A DNA stretch of 64,000 bases from Oncomelania hupensis (GCA_036898135.1 JBAHVR010000308.1:367501-431500), one strand, 5' to 3'. Numbered from the stretch's first letter, positions 33,285 through 61,495 are shown. Numbers and translations: made by a program. The notes: a model not told the origin generated them from the letters alone.

Positions 33285-34215
33285 TATAAAATATTAACAA
33301 AACACATACTCATAAAATGCGTACATTGCTTAGATTTTCAAAATGTATATACATGAAGTTATTAATAGACATATTAAAATCTGTAAAAGTCGTTATCACA
33401 ATTACTTGGGGGATAAAAAAAAACACACACGCACAACAAAAACAACTCACCACCAACAACCTTAATTACGACAATATTTTTATGTTAAAGCAAGCGAGAA
33501 GAAAGTACATTTGAGTTGTCTTTTTTTGCCAAAGCAGTGTCGCCATGGAGTTTGCTTGGGGCTAATGGGACCAAGTCTTGTGTTCATGCATAATGGGCGA
33601 CGGGAGGTCGAGTCCTACTATCAGTAAACTATTTTCTGTCTGCCGTATGTCAATGGCTAGCATCTTGAAAAGAGCAATGCCGTTTTACTTGCCCATCCAG
33701 TCTGAAATTTCTAGAATGATTTCATTATGCACTTACATGTTCATTAAGATACCAGATGATTTATTTTCCTCATTATTTTACAAAAGTAAAATTTACCATG
33801 AGGGCGACATTTGAAACATGACATTCTATAATCGCCAATTAAAGCATAAAATATGAGATCAAGATTCACTAAGTTTCATACGAACATTTTTTTCAAAAGA
33901 TGAGAGATTTTCTTGGATCCGTTACAAGTAGACATCATGTTCATATTATCATTGACAGCTGTGACTATAGTATGGACCACAACCAACGTACATCTGATTG
34001 CTTGAAATAGTGTTTGTGTAAGAGTATTCTAAGAGTTGCACACTATTTCATGAATTGCCGCTTTAGTTCTGTACTTCGAAACATACCAGCTTAATACACC
34101 CAAACAAATAAAAAAAACAATATTAGCTGTGGTTGCATTTACTGGATAGCACATCAGTGATAATATATGCTCTTTGAACTGATTTTTGTTTATCATCATC
34201 ATCATCGTGATCATA
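33285..34215. other. No gene recognised
   Basis: Short open frames only; no convincing splice pairs. A (CAT/ATC)n run at 34192-34208 precedes the solo LTR. Confidence 0.5.
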
Positions 34216-34220
34216 ATCAT

Positions 34221-35650
34221 TGTCACATTTCATTATGCATTCTCTCGACGTAGGCCTACTAATCAATGCAGACGGAAATAAGATATGGAGTATGCGTCAT
34301 CAAGTGACGATATGAGCGCATGCCGTGAAGTCTGAAAATTGACGTGGGTCGCGCATGAGCAGAAGGGTGGTAAACAAAAGCGTTGAGACAACGTGAGGAG
34401 ATTTTTTATCTCGGGAGTGGACAGCGGCTTGGAGGAACATACTCAGCAGCAGGGTGCCTGCGGAAAGATATTTCGGAGGAGAGATATCTAAGTTATGAGA
34501 AGAGTTCATGTGCAGCTCTCTCATAGCTGAGGAGTATGGAGAAAACCGTGTCTACTGGGGGAAGTGACGACCAGTGACCATTGTGATTGTGGCAGTTACC
34601 GACAAGGGCATCTGGACACAGTGGCACGAATAGTCTAAATTCATATCACACATCATTTGGGTAGGTAGGATTATTTATTTGTAAAGATGAGATAAATTCG
34701 CGAAATGGCTCAGTACGGAAATCATTGACAATCGTGCGCGCGTCGGCAGATCGGGACCGAACTGATAATCGGGCGCAAGGAGCGGGTCTGGTGATCGTAG
34801 AACGTTTCGTCGAGCCAAGTGATTTGAGTATGATTGGATCGCGTGAACGAATGGTTGCTATGTTGAAAATATATTATCGTTATACGGGTGCATGCCATTT
34901 GTTGAGTTTTATCGTTTATTCGAATTCGGAAGCATTCGGAGATGATCGTCAATCTACGGAGACCGCTATCGTTACCATGGATTCGAACATCGATTTCCGG
35001 CGGAAATAGCTTAGCAACGAGACGACGCTTACTGATGGAAGGTTTTATTTATTATGTTCAACAGATGGTTTTTTTCTGGGTTCTTCCGCATCGAGTGCGG
35101 AACATGGAGGATGCTAGAGATGGACTGTTTCGAGAGTGAGAGGTGAAATCAGCAGACGATACAGGACTAAAGTGTGAGGACTAGGACAGAGACGACAGTG
35201 CGCAAGTGGAGATGACAAGTTAGTGTAAATCAAGAAACAATATGATCAACAATCAAGGTATGGAAGCGATTATGATAGATATAGCAGACGACGATCGACG
35301 TGGAACTTTCATTTTCATACAAAGAGAAAAACAGTGATCGTCGTCAGTGCAAGGAAGAGAGGCATCAACTAGTATAAACATTCTAAATTGAAAAACTTTT
35401 GTGGATGCATGACTTTCGCATTAATTATGTATATATGATGTTGCATGAATTACGTATGTAGAGTTATGAGTGATGGAATATGTGATGTTGCATGAAATAT
35501 GTATGTAGAGTTATGGGTGATGTAATGTATTGTTATGTAACGTAAATATTGTCTGACTGAAAGAAGGAAAATCAATATAAACAACGAAATCAGAAAAAAA
35601 TCTAACTATCTCTGAGTGGTCAGAATCCTTTATTCCTCCCTGGCGTGACA
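34221..35650. mobile_element. Solo LTR (1430 bp) with 5-bp target duplication
   Basis: Begins TGTCAC and ends GTGACA (6-bp terminal inverted repeat). It is flanked on both sides by ATCAT (34216-34220 and 35651-35655). Internal base composition differs from the flanks: CpG-rich around 34700-35160, then AT-rich. No internal retroviral genes adjoin it, so it is most simply the product of LTR-LTR recombination. It shows no similarity to the 2.8-kb Gypsy LTR. The strand is uncertain. Confidence 0.8.
35434..35528. repeat. Two tandem ~46-bp units inside the solo LTR
   Basis: GATGTTGCATGAATTACGTA and GATGTTGCATGAAATATGTA, each followed by TGTAGAGTTATGxGTGATG. Confidence 0.8.
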
Positions 35651-35949
35651 ATCATGATCAAATGATATAGTCACAGCAGAAGCCAGCATAAAATCGTATG
35701 CTTGGGCAAGATGGCGAATCTCGTATTGTCGTTGGATGCTTAATGGGTGTTTGTGGACATCACGAAATCATCTTTCTATTTCTCTTCTCCTCTCTTAATC
35801 ATTAAAACCTGAAGATGTTGGTTGTGATTTTGTTTTCTAAACCGATTTTCATAGTGAGGCTGAATGTACGCACACGTGAAATGTAGATACAGATGCATTC
35901 AAATAGCATTACATTTATTGATTCCCCAACACACTGCCATTATTTCAAG

Positions 35950-36135
35950 ACCTGGTGCATTGTAAATGCTATAGAAGGACAATTATATGAACATTAGTAT
36001 TGGTATATTTTATTCTACTTTCAACCTCAACTCGGTATCAATATATTTATCCAGCCAAAAAATGAAATAAAATAAAAAAAATGATACTGAGTTTGAAAGT
36101 AGAATAAAATACGAATACTAATGTTAATATAATTG
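35950..36135. repeat. Imperfect inverted repeat (hairpin) of a dispersed family
   Basis: The left arm (about 35988-36042: GAACATTAGTATTGGTATAT, TTTATTCTACTTTCAACCTC) is mirrored by the right arm (36086-36128: GAAAGTAGAATAAAATACGA, ATACTAATGTT). The left half also recurs at 49045-49130 with the preceding GCATTGTAAATGCTATA. Confidence 0.75.
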
Positions 36136-36139
36136 TTCT

Positions 36140-37590
36140 TATATAGCACTTAGCTAGTGAAAGATCTGCTAATGGCACTGACCGAAACAGGACCTAACTC
36201 ACGCCGCCAACTTGAAGGTTTATGCGCGTCGCCCAATGCCCCAGACAACTTCATACAAATACTAATATATTAACACAAACACTAATTGTATACGTAATCA
36301 TAAAATGAAATTGTAAATAGGTAAAATTAACAGGTAATAATAAAATGGGTTTTAAATAGGTGAAATTAACGACTGAAAACAAAACTCTCATAAACAAAGC
36401 GAAGCTTGCGAGAAAAATACTTGTATGTGAGTACTGATAATATACATAACTATTCTTACGTTTGACGTTCAACAATTTTGCAACACATTTTAAGTAGGAG
36501 CTTGATCTGATCAAAGTGTTACAATGTTAATGTTTAAAAAAAGTGTAATGCTGTTGTTGTTGTTGTTCTACGTTCTCTAGGAATACATACCTTAAATGAA
36601 ATGAATGCATGCGTAGTTCTAAACAAAAGATAAAACTAAAAACAAAATCCTAAAACACGAAAGGGGGAGATCATTACAGAAACATTATTAAACGAAATAC
36701 ACGCAACAAATTAACATATACAGAAATCCCACAATAAAATAATAAATAGAGCAAAGAACAACTAACAGTTCTGGAACTAAGTCTTTGTATACAGACTAAC
36801 ACAACTTTCTAAATAGAATGCTAAAAAAACAAGATGGAAACATCGCATTTTTCGACGAAGAAAATGCAAGCACCCTTTCCTCTCAAGTGTGTTTGCAAAT
36901 GAGAATCAGTCAAATCTTCCAAAACTCAATAGGTAGCGCATCCCTGAAAGAAACTTAATATAGTCCTAAATGTTACACCATGAAACATGATTGGAAAATG
37001 TTCAAAGAACTCTATCTTCTACAATCTCGAGGTCCGCCAAAAATGTGGTGAGTTTTTGGAAACGCCATGTGGATAACTACATACTTGCCCTTAAAGTGCA
37101 ATTTACCATCATTAGTAACTCTAAACATCAACTGAAGTGCTGTCAGGTGATAAACAAGTTGTCTTTAGCTATAATGAATAATATAAATCAGCAAATCAGA
37201 TGCCAGATACCCGCAATAAACAGGAGCAGATAGTGCTACAAGTTAGATTTATGTATTACAACATAAACTTGTCAACAGCATGCAAGTAGTAGAAACATGC
37301 AAACTAAAATTAAGAAATATAATGTACGAAGATTGTAGATCTTATTATTCACTGCTTCTTTCATGTTTTGGGGGTATCAGGTCACTAGATCATGGGCAAT
37401 AACATCTTTTTTAATACATTTTAAGATTTTACTTTCACTTTTGTTTCTGGTGCTTGGATCTATTAAAAACATAAGTAAGCAATGCAAAAGTAATAAATAA
37501 CTAAATAACAAATTAATAATGTTGCTAAAGTAGTAAACAGAATGTCATATCGCTGGCAAAGTGCTGCAGACTGTCCGTTTAGGTAACAGC
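36140..37590. other. No further gene recognised; likely 3' flank of the SEA-domain gene
   Basis: AT-rich with short frames. Part of it may be 3' UTR of the minus-strand gene ending at 37591. I could not fix a polyadenylation site. Confidence 0.4.
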
Positions 37591-53454
<15,864 letters not shown>

Positions 53455-53703
53455 CTGCAAATCAGAAAATCGAACCCTAATTATGGACAGTCAATCGAGG
53501 CCAAGAAAAAAAACGCCCAAAAGCACCATTTCAATCTAATATTATAATACCTGGTCACAATAATCAATTTTTTAAATAGTGTCTACATTTCTGATGTCGC
53601 AAAATTAAGAAACAGCTTTTCTTATTTCTTTGTAATTCCAGACGTATCTAGAAATACCTTGAAATAGATGGGAAGAGGAGGGGGTAAAGGGGTGGGGGAT
53701 CAG

Positions 53704-53718
53704 AACGAGCCAAATGTT
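53704..53718. repeat. Target-site duplication of the LINE at 53719-54508 (left)
   Basis: AACGAGCCAAATGTT, repeated exactly at 54509-54523. Confidence 0.9.
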
Positions 53719-54508
53719 TGTTTTTTTTTTCCAATATTTTTGTTTATTTCAATAAATTTACATACTGATAACACACACAGAAACACACCAAGCATTTTCA
53801 AACAACAATAACAACAACAACAGAAAAAAAAAAAATTAATAAAATAAAATAAAATAAAATAGAATAAATAAATAAAGGTGTACACTTATAAAATCACTTT
53901 TTTATACATTAGCCACTGGTCATTAAATCTATTGCATTTCATTTTGATGTTAGCATTAATTTTTTCTATTTCATACCTGTTCTTAAGCATGTTGATAAAG
54001 GCATCCAGGGATGGTATTTCTTTTTTCATTTTACATGTATATATATATGATTTTGCAAGTAACAAAATTAAATCAAATATTGCATCTGTTTTGCAATTTT
54101 TTTCACATCCAAACAAAACCAAGTGTTCATTAAATGACAAGTTGCTAATATGTTCACAGGTGTTTAAGAGTCTTTGTAACCCTAACCAGAAACTAGAGAT
54201 GTATTCGCAACTCCAAAAGATATGTTGAATATTTTCCTTTTCTCTCTTACAAAATGAGCAGAGATTGTCATTTTCAAGGCCCATGCTCTGACATACAATA
54301 TTCGTGTCAAGAATCCTGTGTACAATTCGTATCTGTAGCCATTTTAACTTAACATCTTTTATTTGTGCAATTCTTTGAAAAATGAATTTCCAGTCCACAT
54401 TTCGTGTAACCCTAACATCCCATTTTGTACAACAATTTGGTAAAATATTAGGTTTTGCAAGAATGTCATACAGCAATTTTGCTCCTTTAAATACGGAACA
54501 CAGTATTA
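53719..54508 (-). mobile_element. 5'-truncated LINE with poly(A) tail
   Basis: A 790-bp insertion with perfect 15-bp flanking repeats. On the minus strand it encodes the C-terminal part of a LINE reverse transcriptase (frame ~53886-54508). A zinc-binding zf-RVT module is present (WDVRVTRNVDWKFIFQRI, LKWLQIRIVHRILDTNIV, LCSFCKREKENIQHIFWSCE). It ends in an A-rich tail with TTTTATTTTA-type repeats. This architecture suggests an L1/Tx1-like rather than an RTE- or CR1-type element. Confidence 0.85.
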
Positions 54509-54523
54509 AACGAGCCAAATGTT
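54509..54523. repeat. Target-site duplication (right)
   Basis: Exact copy of 53704-53718. Confidence 0.9.
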
Positions 54524-54594
54524 GGTCTGTCGGTCGATCTGTCCGTTGGAAGCACTGAACTAAATAAACTGGAAGAACCCTCTAAATGAGAAAG

Positions 54595-54655
54595 CGCTAG
54601 CCAATTGTGAAGCCGGCGGAAGTTTCAAAGACGCCATATTGGTACTCGTATTCTG
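54595..54655. repeat. Inverted repeat upstream of the THAP gene
   Basis: GCTAGCC..TGAAGCC..CGCCATATTGGTACTCGTAT followed by TCT is matched in inverted orientation at 61499-61549, with a perfect 23-base core and an indel before it. Confidence 0.7.
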
Positions 54656-54721
54656 TGGTATGCTACGATGTTTTATCTCTGGATTGTCCAGCGTTTGACA
54701 AACTCTTTTTAAGCATAAACG

Positions 54722-54799
54722 ATGCCTATGTGCGCTGTTATTAATTGTTCAAGGCAAGACTGCCGTGATGAACGCAAAAAAAGGAATCACCTTTCATCG
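54722..54799 (+). CDS. THAP gene exon 1
   Basis: ATG at 54722 in MPMCAVINC; donor TCG|GTAAGT. 26 codons, phase 0. Confidence 0.8.
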
Positions 54800-57700
54800 G
54801 TAAGTAGCTTTTTTTTCTTTTTTTTAAAATTTAATTAATGTCACGTAGGCCTACACTTAGTAAAATTTTCAGCGTTTTAGATTTGTCACGACTAGGTTGT
54901 AAACTCTTGCAATGATGAGTTTAGAATAAGTAATGAGTTTAATGTAACGATTGAAGGTGTTTCAAACGTGTGTTTCTGCAATCTTCGTGTCGATTATTCT
55001 GTTCACAGGCTGTGAAGTCTCTACTTTCGTTTTTGTAAACTCGTAGTAATTGAGGCCTACGAAAGAAGAGACTTCTGTGTTCTGCTGTGCAAATGTGCAC
55101 TAATATACCTATTAGTAAAATTTAAAAAAAGGGGGAGAGGGAAATTGTTTTGGGTGGGTCAGAGATTGGGGCAGGGTAAGGGAGGTTTCTGGTAGATGTA
55201 CTCAGTGAGAGTGATTGACATTCTTAGATTGTTCTTGACAAACTTTATTTTTTAATCATGTTTTTTTCTCTTCAGTTTTCCTTCAAGTACCCTGGGCTCT
55301 GGAATGCATGGGAAAGAAATTGTTTTCGTTCAGGTTTTAAGGCCAATTCAAAGTCTATGATCTGTTCACAACACTTTGAAAAGAGTTGCTTTGATGCAAC
55401 TGGGCAGTGTATTCATCTGAAAGATGGAGCCATCCCAAAATTGATGGCCTACCTTCTTAATTATCTAAAGGTAAGTGTTTGGTTTGTGTACTTTTCTCTA
55501 TGCATACGGTGGCACGCTAGGTTCAGTACACATGTTACTTTATTTTGATATTTTCTTATAATATAATTTATTTTGATTTTTCCTTAGTTATACATGGATT
55601 TATCAAAATGAAATGAACATCAAAATTGGTGTGATATCAAACAATTGTTTGAAGAAGATCAATAGAAGCAACATTTAATGGTGCACATTTCTTATTGTTA
55701 ATTTGAATAAAACTAGCATCCTATTCCTATCCTGTCCCATAACCCGAAGGTCGTATCTTTCTCTGTCCTCAGCAGCCCTCATGGCTTCGCTCAGTGTCAA
55801 ACCAGTCCATTCTCGAATGTTGTCCTCCCACCTCTTTTTCGGTCTCCCGCTTCTTCTACCTCCTTGCACTGTGCCTTGCAGAATGGTCTTTGCAAGGCCT
55901 GATGATCTGGTGACGTGGCCATACCATCGGAGTTTCCGTTTCTTCACCACTGTGAGCAGGTCATCATGTTGTCCAATGACTTGTGTGATGGTCTGTCGGA
56001 CTTCAACGTTGGTGATGTGTTGGGTATAGGAAATGCACAGAAGTCTTCTGTAGCACCTCATCTCCATGCTTTGTATTCTTCGTTGGAGATCTGCTGTGAG
56101 GGTCCATGCTTCGCAAGCATATAGGAAGATGGAGATGACCAGAGAGCGCAGCAGTCTTACTTTGGAATGTAGACTGATGGTTCTGTCTTTCCAAATGGGC
56201 TTCAACCTTGTCAGGGCAGCAGTTGTTTGTGCGATCCTGGAGAGGACTTCCTGTCGAGACCCATTGTCTGACACAATGGCTCCTAAATATTTGAAGCTGT
56301 GCACTGTGTTGAGGGATTGGCCTTGTACTTTGATGTCCGTGTTGATGCCATTGGTGTTGTTGGTCATCATTTTGGTCTTCTCCGCACTTATTTCCATTCC
56401 ATAAGCTCTGGAGGTGGTGTCAAGCCTCTGTACAAGCTGTTCAAGTTCTTGTTCCTCTCCAGCCAATCCATCAATATCATCCGCAAAACGAAGATTGGAG
56501 ATTGCTCTGCCCCCTATACTGACTGTGCCTTCGTGATCTGCAAGAGCATCTGACATGATGCGCTCTAGGAAGATGTTGAAGAGTGTTGGAGAGAGTAGGC
56601 ATCCTTGACGCACACCGATTGTTGTTCTGAACCAGTTCCCGATGACGCTGTTATGGAGGACTGCACTGGTAGCCTTGTCATACAGGCTTTTGATGACTTC
56701 TATAATTTTAGGGCTGATGTTGTACACTTTCATGGTTGCCCATAGAGCTGCATGCCAGACTCGGTCAAATGCCTTCTTGAAGTCTATGAACACATGATAT
56801 AGATGTTGTTGGTGCTGTAGGTATTTCTCACAGATTATTCTGAGGTTGAAAATCTGTTCAGTGGTACTTCGCCCTGCCATGAATCCTGCTTGTTCTTCAG
56901 CTATGATTTGTTCAGCTTGTGGTTTCAACCTGTTGAGTATTATTTTCAGGAGGACCTTGCTGGGATGGCTGATGAGGCTGATGGTGCGGTAATTTTCACA
57001 CTCCTGAAGGTTACCTTTTTTGGGAAGAGTGATGACAAGCGACTGGGTCCATGGTGTAGGCCATTCCCCACTCTACCAGATTTTGTTGCAGATAATGGTG
57101 AGAGCATCAGTCATCGCTTCTCCTCCTGCTTGTAGCAGTTCCGCTGGTATGTTGTCCACTCCCGCTGACTTCCCTTTCTTCAGCGATTGCACTGCTGCCT
57201 CAACTTCTTCCCGGAGAATTGGGAGGATTTCTTCTTCTTCTCTGCTCTCGAGACATGCTAGAACTGATGGGTCTCCATTTGGTGTATGGTTGTAAAGGTC
57301 AGAGCAGTACTCTGTCCATCTGTCTAAGACTTCTTGTTCTTCTGTAAGGCAAATGCCAGACTTGCTTTGGATAGTGGAGACTTTGGGCTGTTTAACACTT
57401 GTCAGCCGCTTCACAGTCTGGTAGGCCTTCTTGCTGTTGTTCTTGTTCAGATTGTTCTCTATTTCCTGGCATTGATCTTCTATCCAGTTCTCCTTTGCTG
57501 TGCGCATGCCTTTTCGGATGTCATTGTTGATTTTTCGGTAGACATTAGCTCCCTGTGAGGTGTTCTTTTTCTTTTTTAACTATCTTCGTTTATCACACAG
57601 ATCCAAAAGTTCAGGTGTGATCCACGGCTTCTTCTTTGGTCGGTGCTTGCCAAGGATCTCAGTGGCGGCATCTGTTACAGCTGAGTTGAAGGTATTGGTC

Positions 57701-58800
57701 ATGGTGTTGACATCTACTTCGCCTGCCCCCAAAATAAGCAGTGGTACAAATTTCCCTCCAATTGTGGCCTGAAATATTTTTGCCACCTCCGGGTCTTGCA
57801 GTTTGTCCAGGTCGAACTTCAGCCTAGTGCACTTTGCTGTATTTACTCTCTTCAAATGGAGCCGGAAAGACATCATCACGAGATCGTGGTCACTTCCAAT
57901 GTCTGCTCCTGGAAAAGTGCGTGTCCTGCCAATGTTGATGCTTGATCTGAAGCGTTTCTTGACCATGATGTAGTCGATCTGGTTGTGATGTTCCCCGCCG
58001 GGACTGTGCCATGTCCATCGTCTGGATTTTTTGTGGAGACCAAGCGTGTTTGCCAGTACCAGATTGTTGTATCTGGCAAACTCCAATAGACAAATGACAG
58101 GGGTCTGAGGCTAAAACTAGCATAAACAATATTTTTGGTCCAGTGGGTTTAGTGTTGCATATTATTTTTAAAATAATATCTACACTAGTTTTGTGCATTA
58201 TACATTTGAACCAGAAGAGTTTACTTTTCCTGTAACTCAATAGCAAATGTCAATATGGCATGATCACTGATTTTTTTGATAAATAATAACTTTCATGCTG
58301 TAGGAGTAAATGTACACAAATGTAAACAATAATGAATGCTTAACTTCTTATAATTAATTTTTACACTTATCTGTTACACTTTTTAAAAACATTTGCAGCC
58401 TACGACAGATCCTTTGTCACCAAACAAAGAAGGTATATATAAAAATGACACAAGGATGTTCATGCAAAAGTGAACACAAATATAGTTTTTTTTATTAGCT
58501 GATATCACTGTTTATAAGCAAGTATGTCCACTACTAGAATAATTAATCGTTTACATTTACTGCAACTCAACAGGTGTCATGATACCTGATTTTTTTAAAA
58601 ATAAATAATAACTTTCATGCTGTAGGAACAAATGTAAAAAAAAGAATTAATGCTTTAACTTCTTATAATTAATTTTTAAACTTATCTGTTAGTGTTACAC
58701 TGTCTAAAAACATTTGCAGCCTATGACAGATCCTTTGTCATCCACTGGAACTCCTTCACTTGGGATGTCAACATGTCAGTCTCAAACAAAGAATAAGAAG
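54722..58800 (+). CDS. THAP-domain zinc-finger gene (two sure exons, two candidate 3' exons)
   Basis: Exons 54722-54799 and 55276-55470 join in phase 0 to give a 91-residue N-terminus that is one THAP domain: Cys4 and Cys9 (MPMCAVINCSRQ), the invariant Trp (YPGLWNAWERNCF), the ICSQHFEKSCF C-x2-H pair and an AxPxL-like close (GAIPKLM). THAP domains are sequence-specific C2CH DNA-binding modules found in nuclear factors and in P-element-type transposases. Downstream, two tandemly duplicated small exons (58399-58432 and 58720-58800) can follow in frame. No transposase body or terminal stop exon is identified. Intron 2 contains a 2.4-kb LINE remnant on the opposite strand. Confidence 0.75.
55276..55470 (+). 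CDS. THAP gene exon 2
   Basis: Acceptor TTTTTTTCTCTTCAG, donor AAAG|GTAAGT, 65 codons. Carries the Trp, the SMICSQHF motif and the LKDGAIPKL end of the THAP domain. Confidence 0.85.
55690..58090 (-). pseudogene. RTE-like LINE (copy G), the most complete degenerate copy
   Basis: On the minus strand: the end of an endonuclease (HNQIDYIMVKKRF, GSDHDLVMMSFRL), a linker, and a reverse transcriptase with EEQAGFMAGRSTTEQIFNL, FIDFKKAFDRVW, GVRQGCLLSPTLF and RFADDIDGLAG. The basic tail (KLRWYGHVTR, WEDNIREWTGLTL) follows. Two frame breaks (about 57550 and 57000) separate the parts and the 5' third is missing. The 3' end carries CCTATCCTATTCCTATCCTG-like tail sequence (55722-55738). The clade call (RTE-like) is from general motif layout. 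It lies in intron 2 of the THAP gene. Confidence 0.88.
58260..58557 (+). repeat. Tandem duplication unit 1 in the THAP gene
   Basis: Shares ordered blocks (AATAATAACTTTCATGCTGT, ACTTCTTATAATTAATTTTT, AAACATTTGCAGCCTA, CTGATATCACTGTTTxTAAG, CAAGTATGTCCACTACTAGA) with 58558-59070. A third partial copy begins at 59072. Confidence 0.85.
58399..58432 (+). CDS. THAP gene candidate exon 3a
   Basis: CCT ACG ACA GAT.. (PTTDPLSPNKE), between AAAACATTTGCAG and GTATAT. Starts in phase 0 as needed after exon 2 and leaves phase 1. Confidence 0.45.
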
Positions 58801-59070
58801 GTACTTATGAAATAATGACACAAGGGTGTTCGACATTTTAATTTAACACCATTTATTTGTGTTCCTTCATATATTTACCAAATTTGTCTGCTTGTTGTGC
58901 CATCAACTCATGAGTTTCAAGAATAGTAAGTAAATAGGCCACTAGCAAAAGGGAACACAAATAAAGATAATTTTTAATTTGCTGATATCACTGTTTTTAA
59001 GCAAGTATGTCCACTACTAGAATATTAATAGTTTATATTTCCTGCAACTCAACACAGGTTTTCATTGTGT
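58558..59070 (+). repeat. Tandem duplication unit 2 in the THAP gene
   Basis: Second copy of the unit at 58260, extended by an exon of 81 nt and ~150 bp of extra sequence. Confidence 0.8.
58720..58800 (+). CDS. THAP gene candidate exon 3b
   Basis: PMTDPLSSTGTPSLGMSTCQ then SQTKNKK, between AAAACATTTGCAG and GTACTT; 27 codons, phase 0. A duplicate of exon 3a. Splicing 3a to 3b would instead shift frame and end at a TAA, so they may be alternatives. Confidence 0.45.
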
Positions 59071-59169
59071 AATGATACCTGATTGTTTTAAAATAACTAA
59101 TAACGTTCATGCTGTGGGAGCAAATGTAAAAAAGCATGAATGCTTTAACTTCTTATAATTATTTTTACT

Positions 59170-60175
59170 CTTCCCTGACAATTTTGTTTCCATTGCATGG
59201 CTAGGTAGTTGCAGAGGATGCATTGAAAAGTAGGAATCATAACTGACATGATCATTTGTGTATTTTTGCTGTTGATATTACTTTTACGTATGTCATGGTT
59301 TGTTTCAAGTGTTCCCCTTACTAGATTTATTATTAAATTTTATTTTATTTATTTATTAAAAAAAAAATTTTTCTTTTTGTAAATTTTATTTTATTATGTT
59401 TTGTAATTTAGTTGTTTTTTTTTAATCTCAATTAAATATTTGTATCTGAGAATATTTAAGTGAACCTGTTGGTAATAAATAATAATGCTAATTATTATAT
59501 TTTTTCTTGTTATGTTATTATTTATTATTGTTTTATTATTATTATTATTAATTTCATCATATTTGTTATTTTCTATCCCTTTACTGAATGAGATATTGTC
59601 ATAGCTGAGTTTTTCTTTGTATTTGTGTCTTATACTTATTATGGCAACACCAGTTATTTGTTGTAAATTCCCTGAGAGGATCTTTCACCTTTTCTTGATT
59701 TGCCTGTTCTTGTTTATGTTAGTGGGGATTTATCGTTTGTTACATCTTCATCTTCATTTGGAGTACTTCAGTTGTGTCCACTTTGTATTTGTGTGGGTGT
59801 GAATGTAGTATTATGAAAGTTCACTAATAATATATAAAACAACAGCCTCTTATATCATATTTTATTTTATTATCGTCCTCAGTTAATCATTATCATAATA
59901 TAATCATACTGCCATAGTGATAGTGATATCACTTTATTGTAATGTATGATATGTTGAGGGATGAGATAGTTGAATTTGTTTACATTGAGTCTGAAGAAAC
60001 TCTGGAATGGAAGAATATAAAAGGCTGAAATAAAAACTTGTTGCAAAAAAAAGATGTAATTTTAATTGTTTAATGTTGTATTGCCTTGTACAGATAATAT
60101 GTAATGGTTAATCTTTTAATCTTATATTGCATGTACTGTCACCCTGTTTTATTTGTACTCTTTTTATGATGCTGC
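59170..60175. other. No coding exon recognised; T-rich
   Basis: Long T- and A-rich stretches (59340-59560) with TTA/ATT repeats. May include THAP gene intron or 3' UTR; an AATAAA-like signal appears near 60030. Confidence 0.4.
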
Positions 60176-60195
60176 AACATTAAATACATTCCTTG

Positions 60196-60315
60196 TGATC
60201 ACTTGTCACTTAGTATCTTGTAAGAACATATGGTATAGGGAAAATAACTCCATGTGTGATCACTTGTCACTTTGTATCTTGTAAGAGCGTATGGTATAGG
60301 GAAAATAACTCCATG
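60196..60315. repeat. Two tandem ~58-bp units
   Basis: TGATCACTTGTCACTTxGTATCTTGTAAGAxC then ATATGGTATAGGGAAAATAA occurs twice in succession (60198 and 60256). Confidence 0.9.
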
Positions 60316-60319
60316 TCAG

Positions 60320-61495
60320 AACAGAAATAGAAAATTCAGACTTTTAGCAGTTGATTCGCTTTATCATTGTTTAATGACAGCTCAAATTTTTGAATAACCC
60401 CGTTTTCGCTCAAAATAAACAAAGCCTTCAAAGTGTGGCCCTTTTAGCTTATATACCTATAAACAGAAAGTATTTGTTCTTTAAACAGCATTTATAATTA
60501 TAAACTTAATTAGCAAAGTTCTGAATGACATGTTAATGATGTTAAATAAATATTTGTAATAGGTACTGCTGTTGTGTATTTTGTACAGTTGTGTTGAATT
60601 TTGCTATCTTGGTTAAAAAGGCAACAGTATTTGGAGATAGGGACATGCACACAGATGTAATTATTGTGAACACGTTTGCTGGCAGGGTGGAATTCTTGAG
60701 TACAGGGTTTTTACAATGAATAAAATTTTCTAACCTTGCACACATTCATTTTTGTTCAGACTTGTTTGTATGTAGTGTCCTTGTTCACATGGTATTGTGT
60801 TCCTCTATACAATTTTCAATTAACAATGACATTACAACCAACCTAAATTGGGCGATCTCCTCTTTGCTGTCCTCATTCTCTACTCCTTCTATCATCTCTA
60901 TGTGGCTTGATTGTTCTATAGTTGTTTGGATGATCTTATTTTGAAACTTGCTCCTCAAAACAAGCTTTTTTTTCCTTAGCACTTTGCAACACACACATGC
61001 ATATTCAACTAAAAATGTATCATTTTTAGCTGTGTATTAGAAACAAGGACTTAAGATAAATAGCACAAAAGAAATCTTGAAAAAAGCTCCCTTGTTCTAA
61101 AATTAAAAGAAAATAACAAAACATAAAATTAACAATAACAAGCATCCACTACAATTAACCCCAGTATTTTATTCGGATAACAGCAGTTGATATAGTATGC
61201 AAATGAGCTGACTGGGATAGTCCAAGGGCTACTTTTATAAATGACGTTTAGATAAAAACAGCCACATACGAACACAATTTTTAAAAGCTGTGCCCTACTA
61301 GGCGAAAATGAAATCGTAGTGCCAATGTGACGATATCAAAATCCGTAAATCATTCAGTTCTTGACAGTCTACTCTAAACCTATGTTGTAGCATGATATTT
61401 TATCGTAATTCTTTCAAAGTGCAAGAATAATTCAGTAATTGACCAGGAATTACAGAGCATAGTGCCTCATGCCTGCTAGCGACAATAGCGAAAGT
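60320..61495. other. No gene recognised
   Basis: AT-rich; frames up to ~70 codons on both strands without motifs or splice support. Confidence 0.45.
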
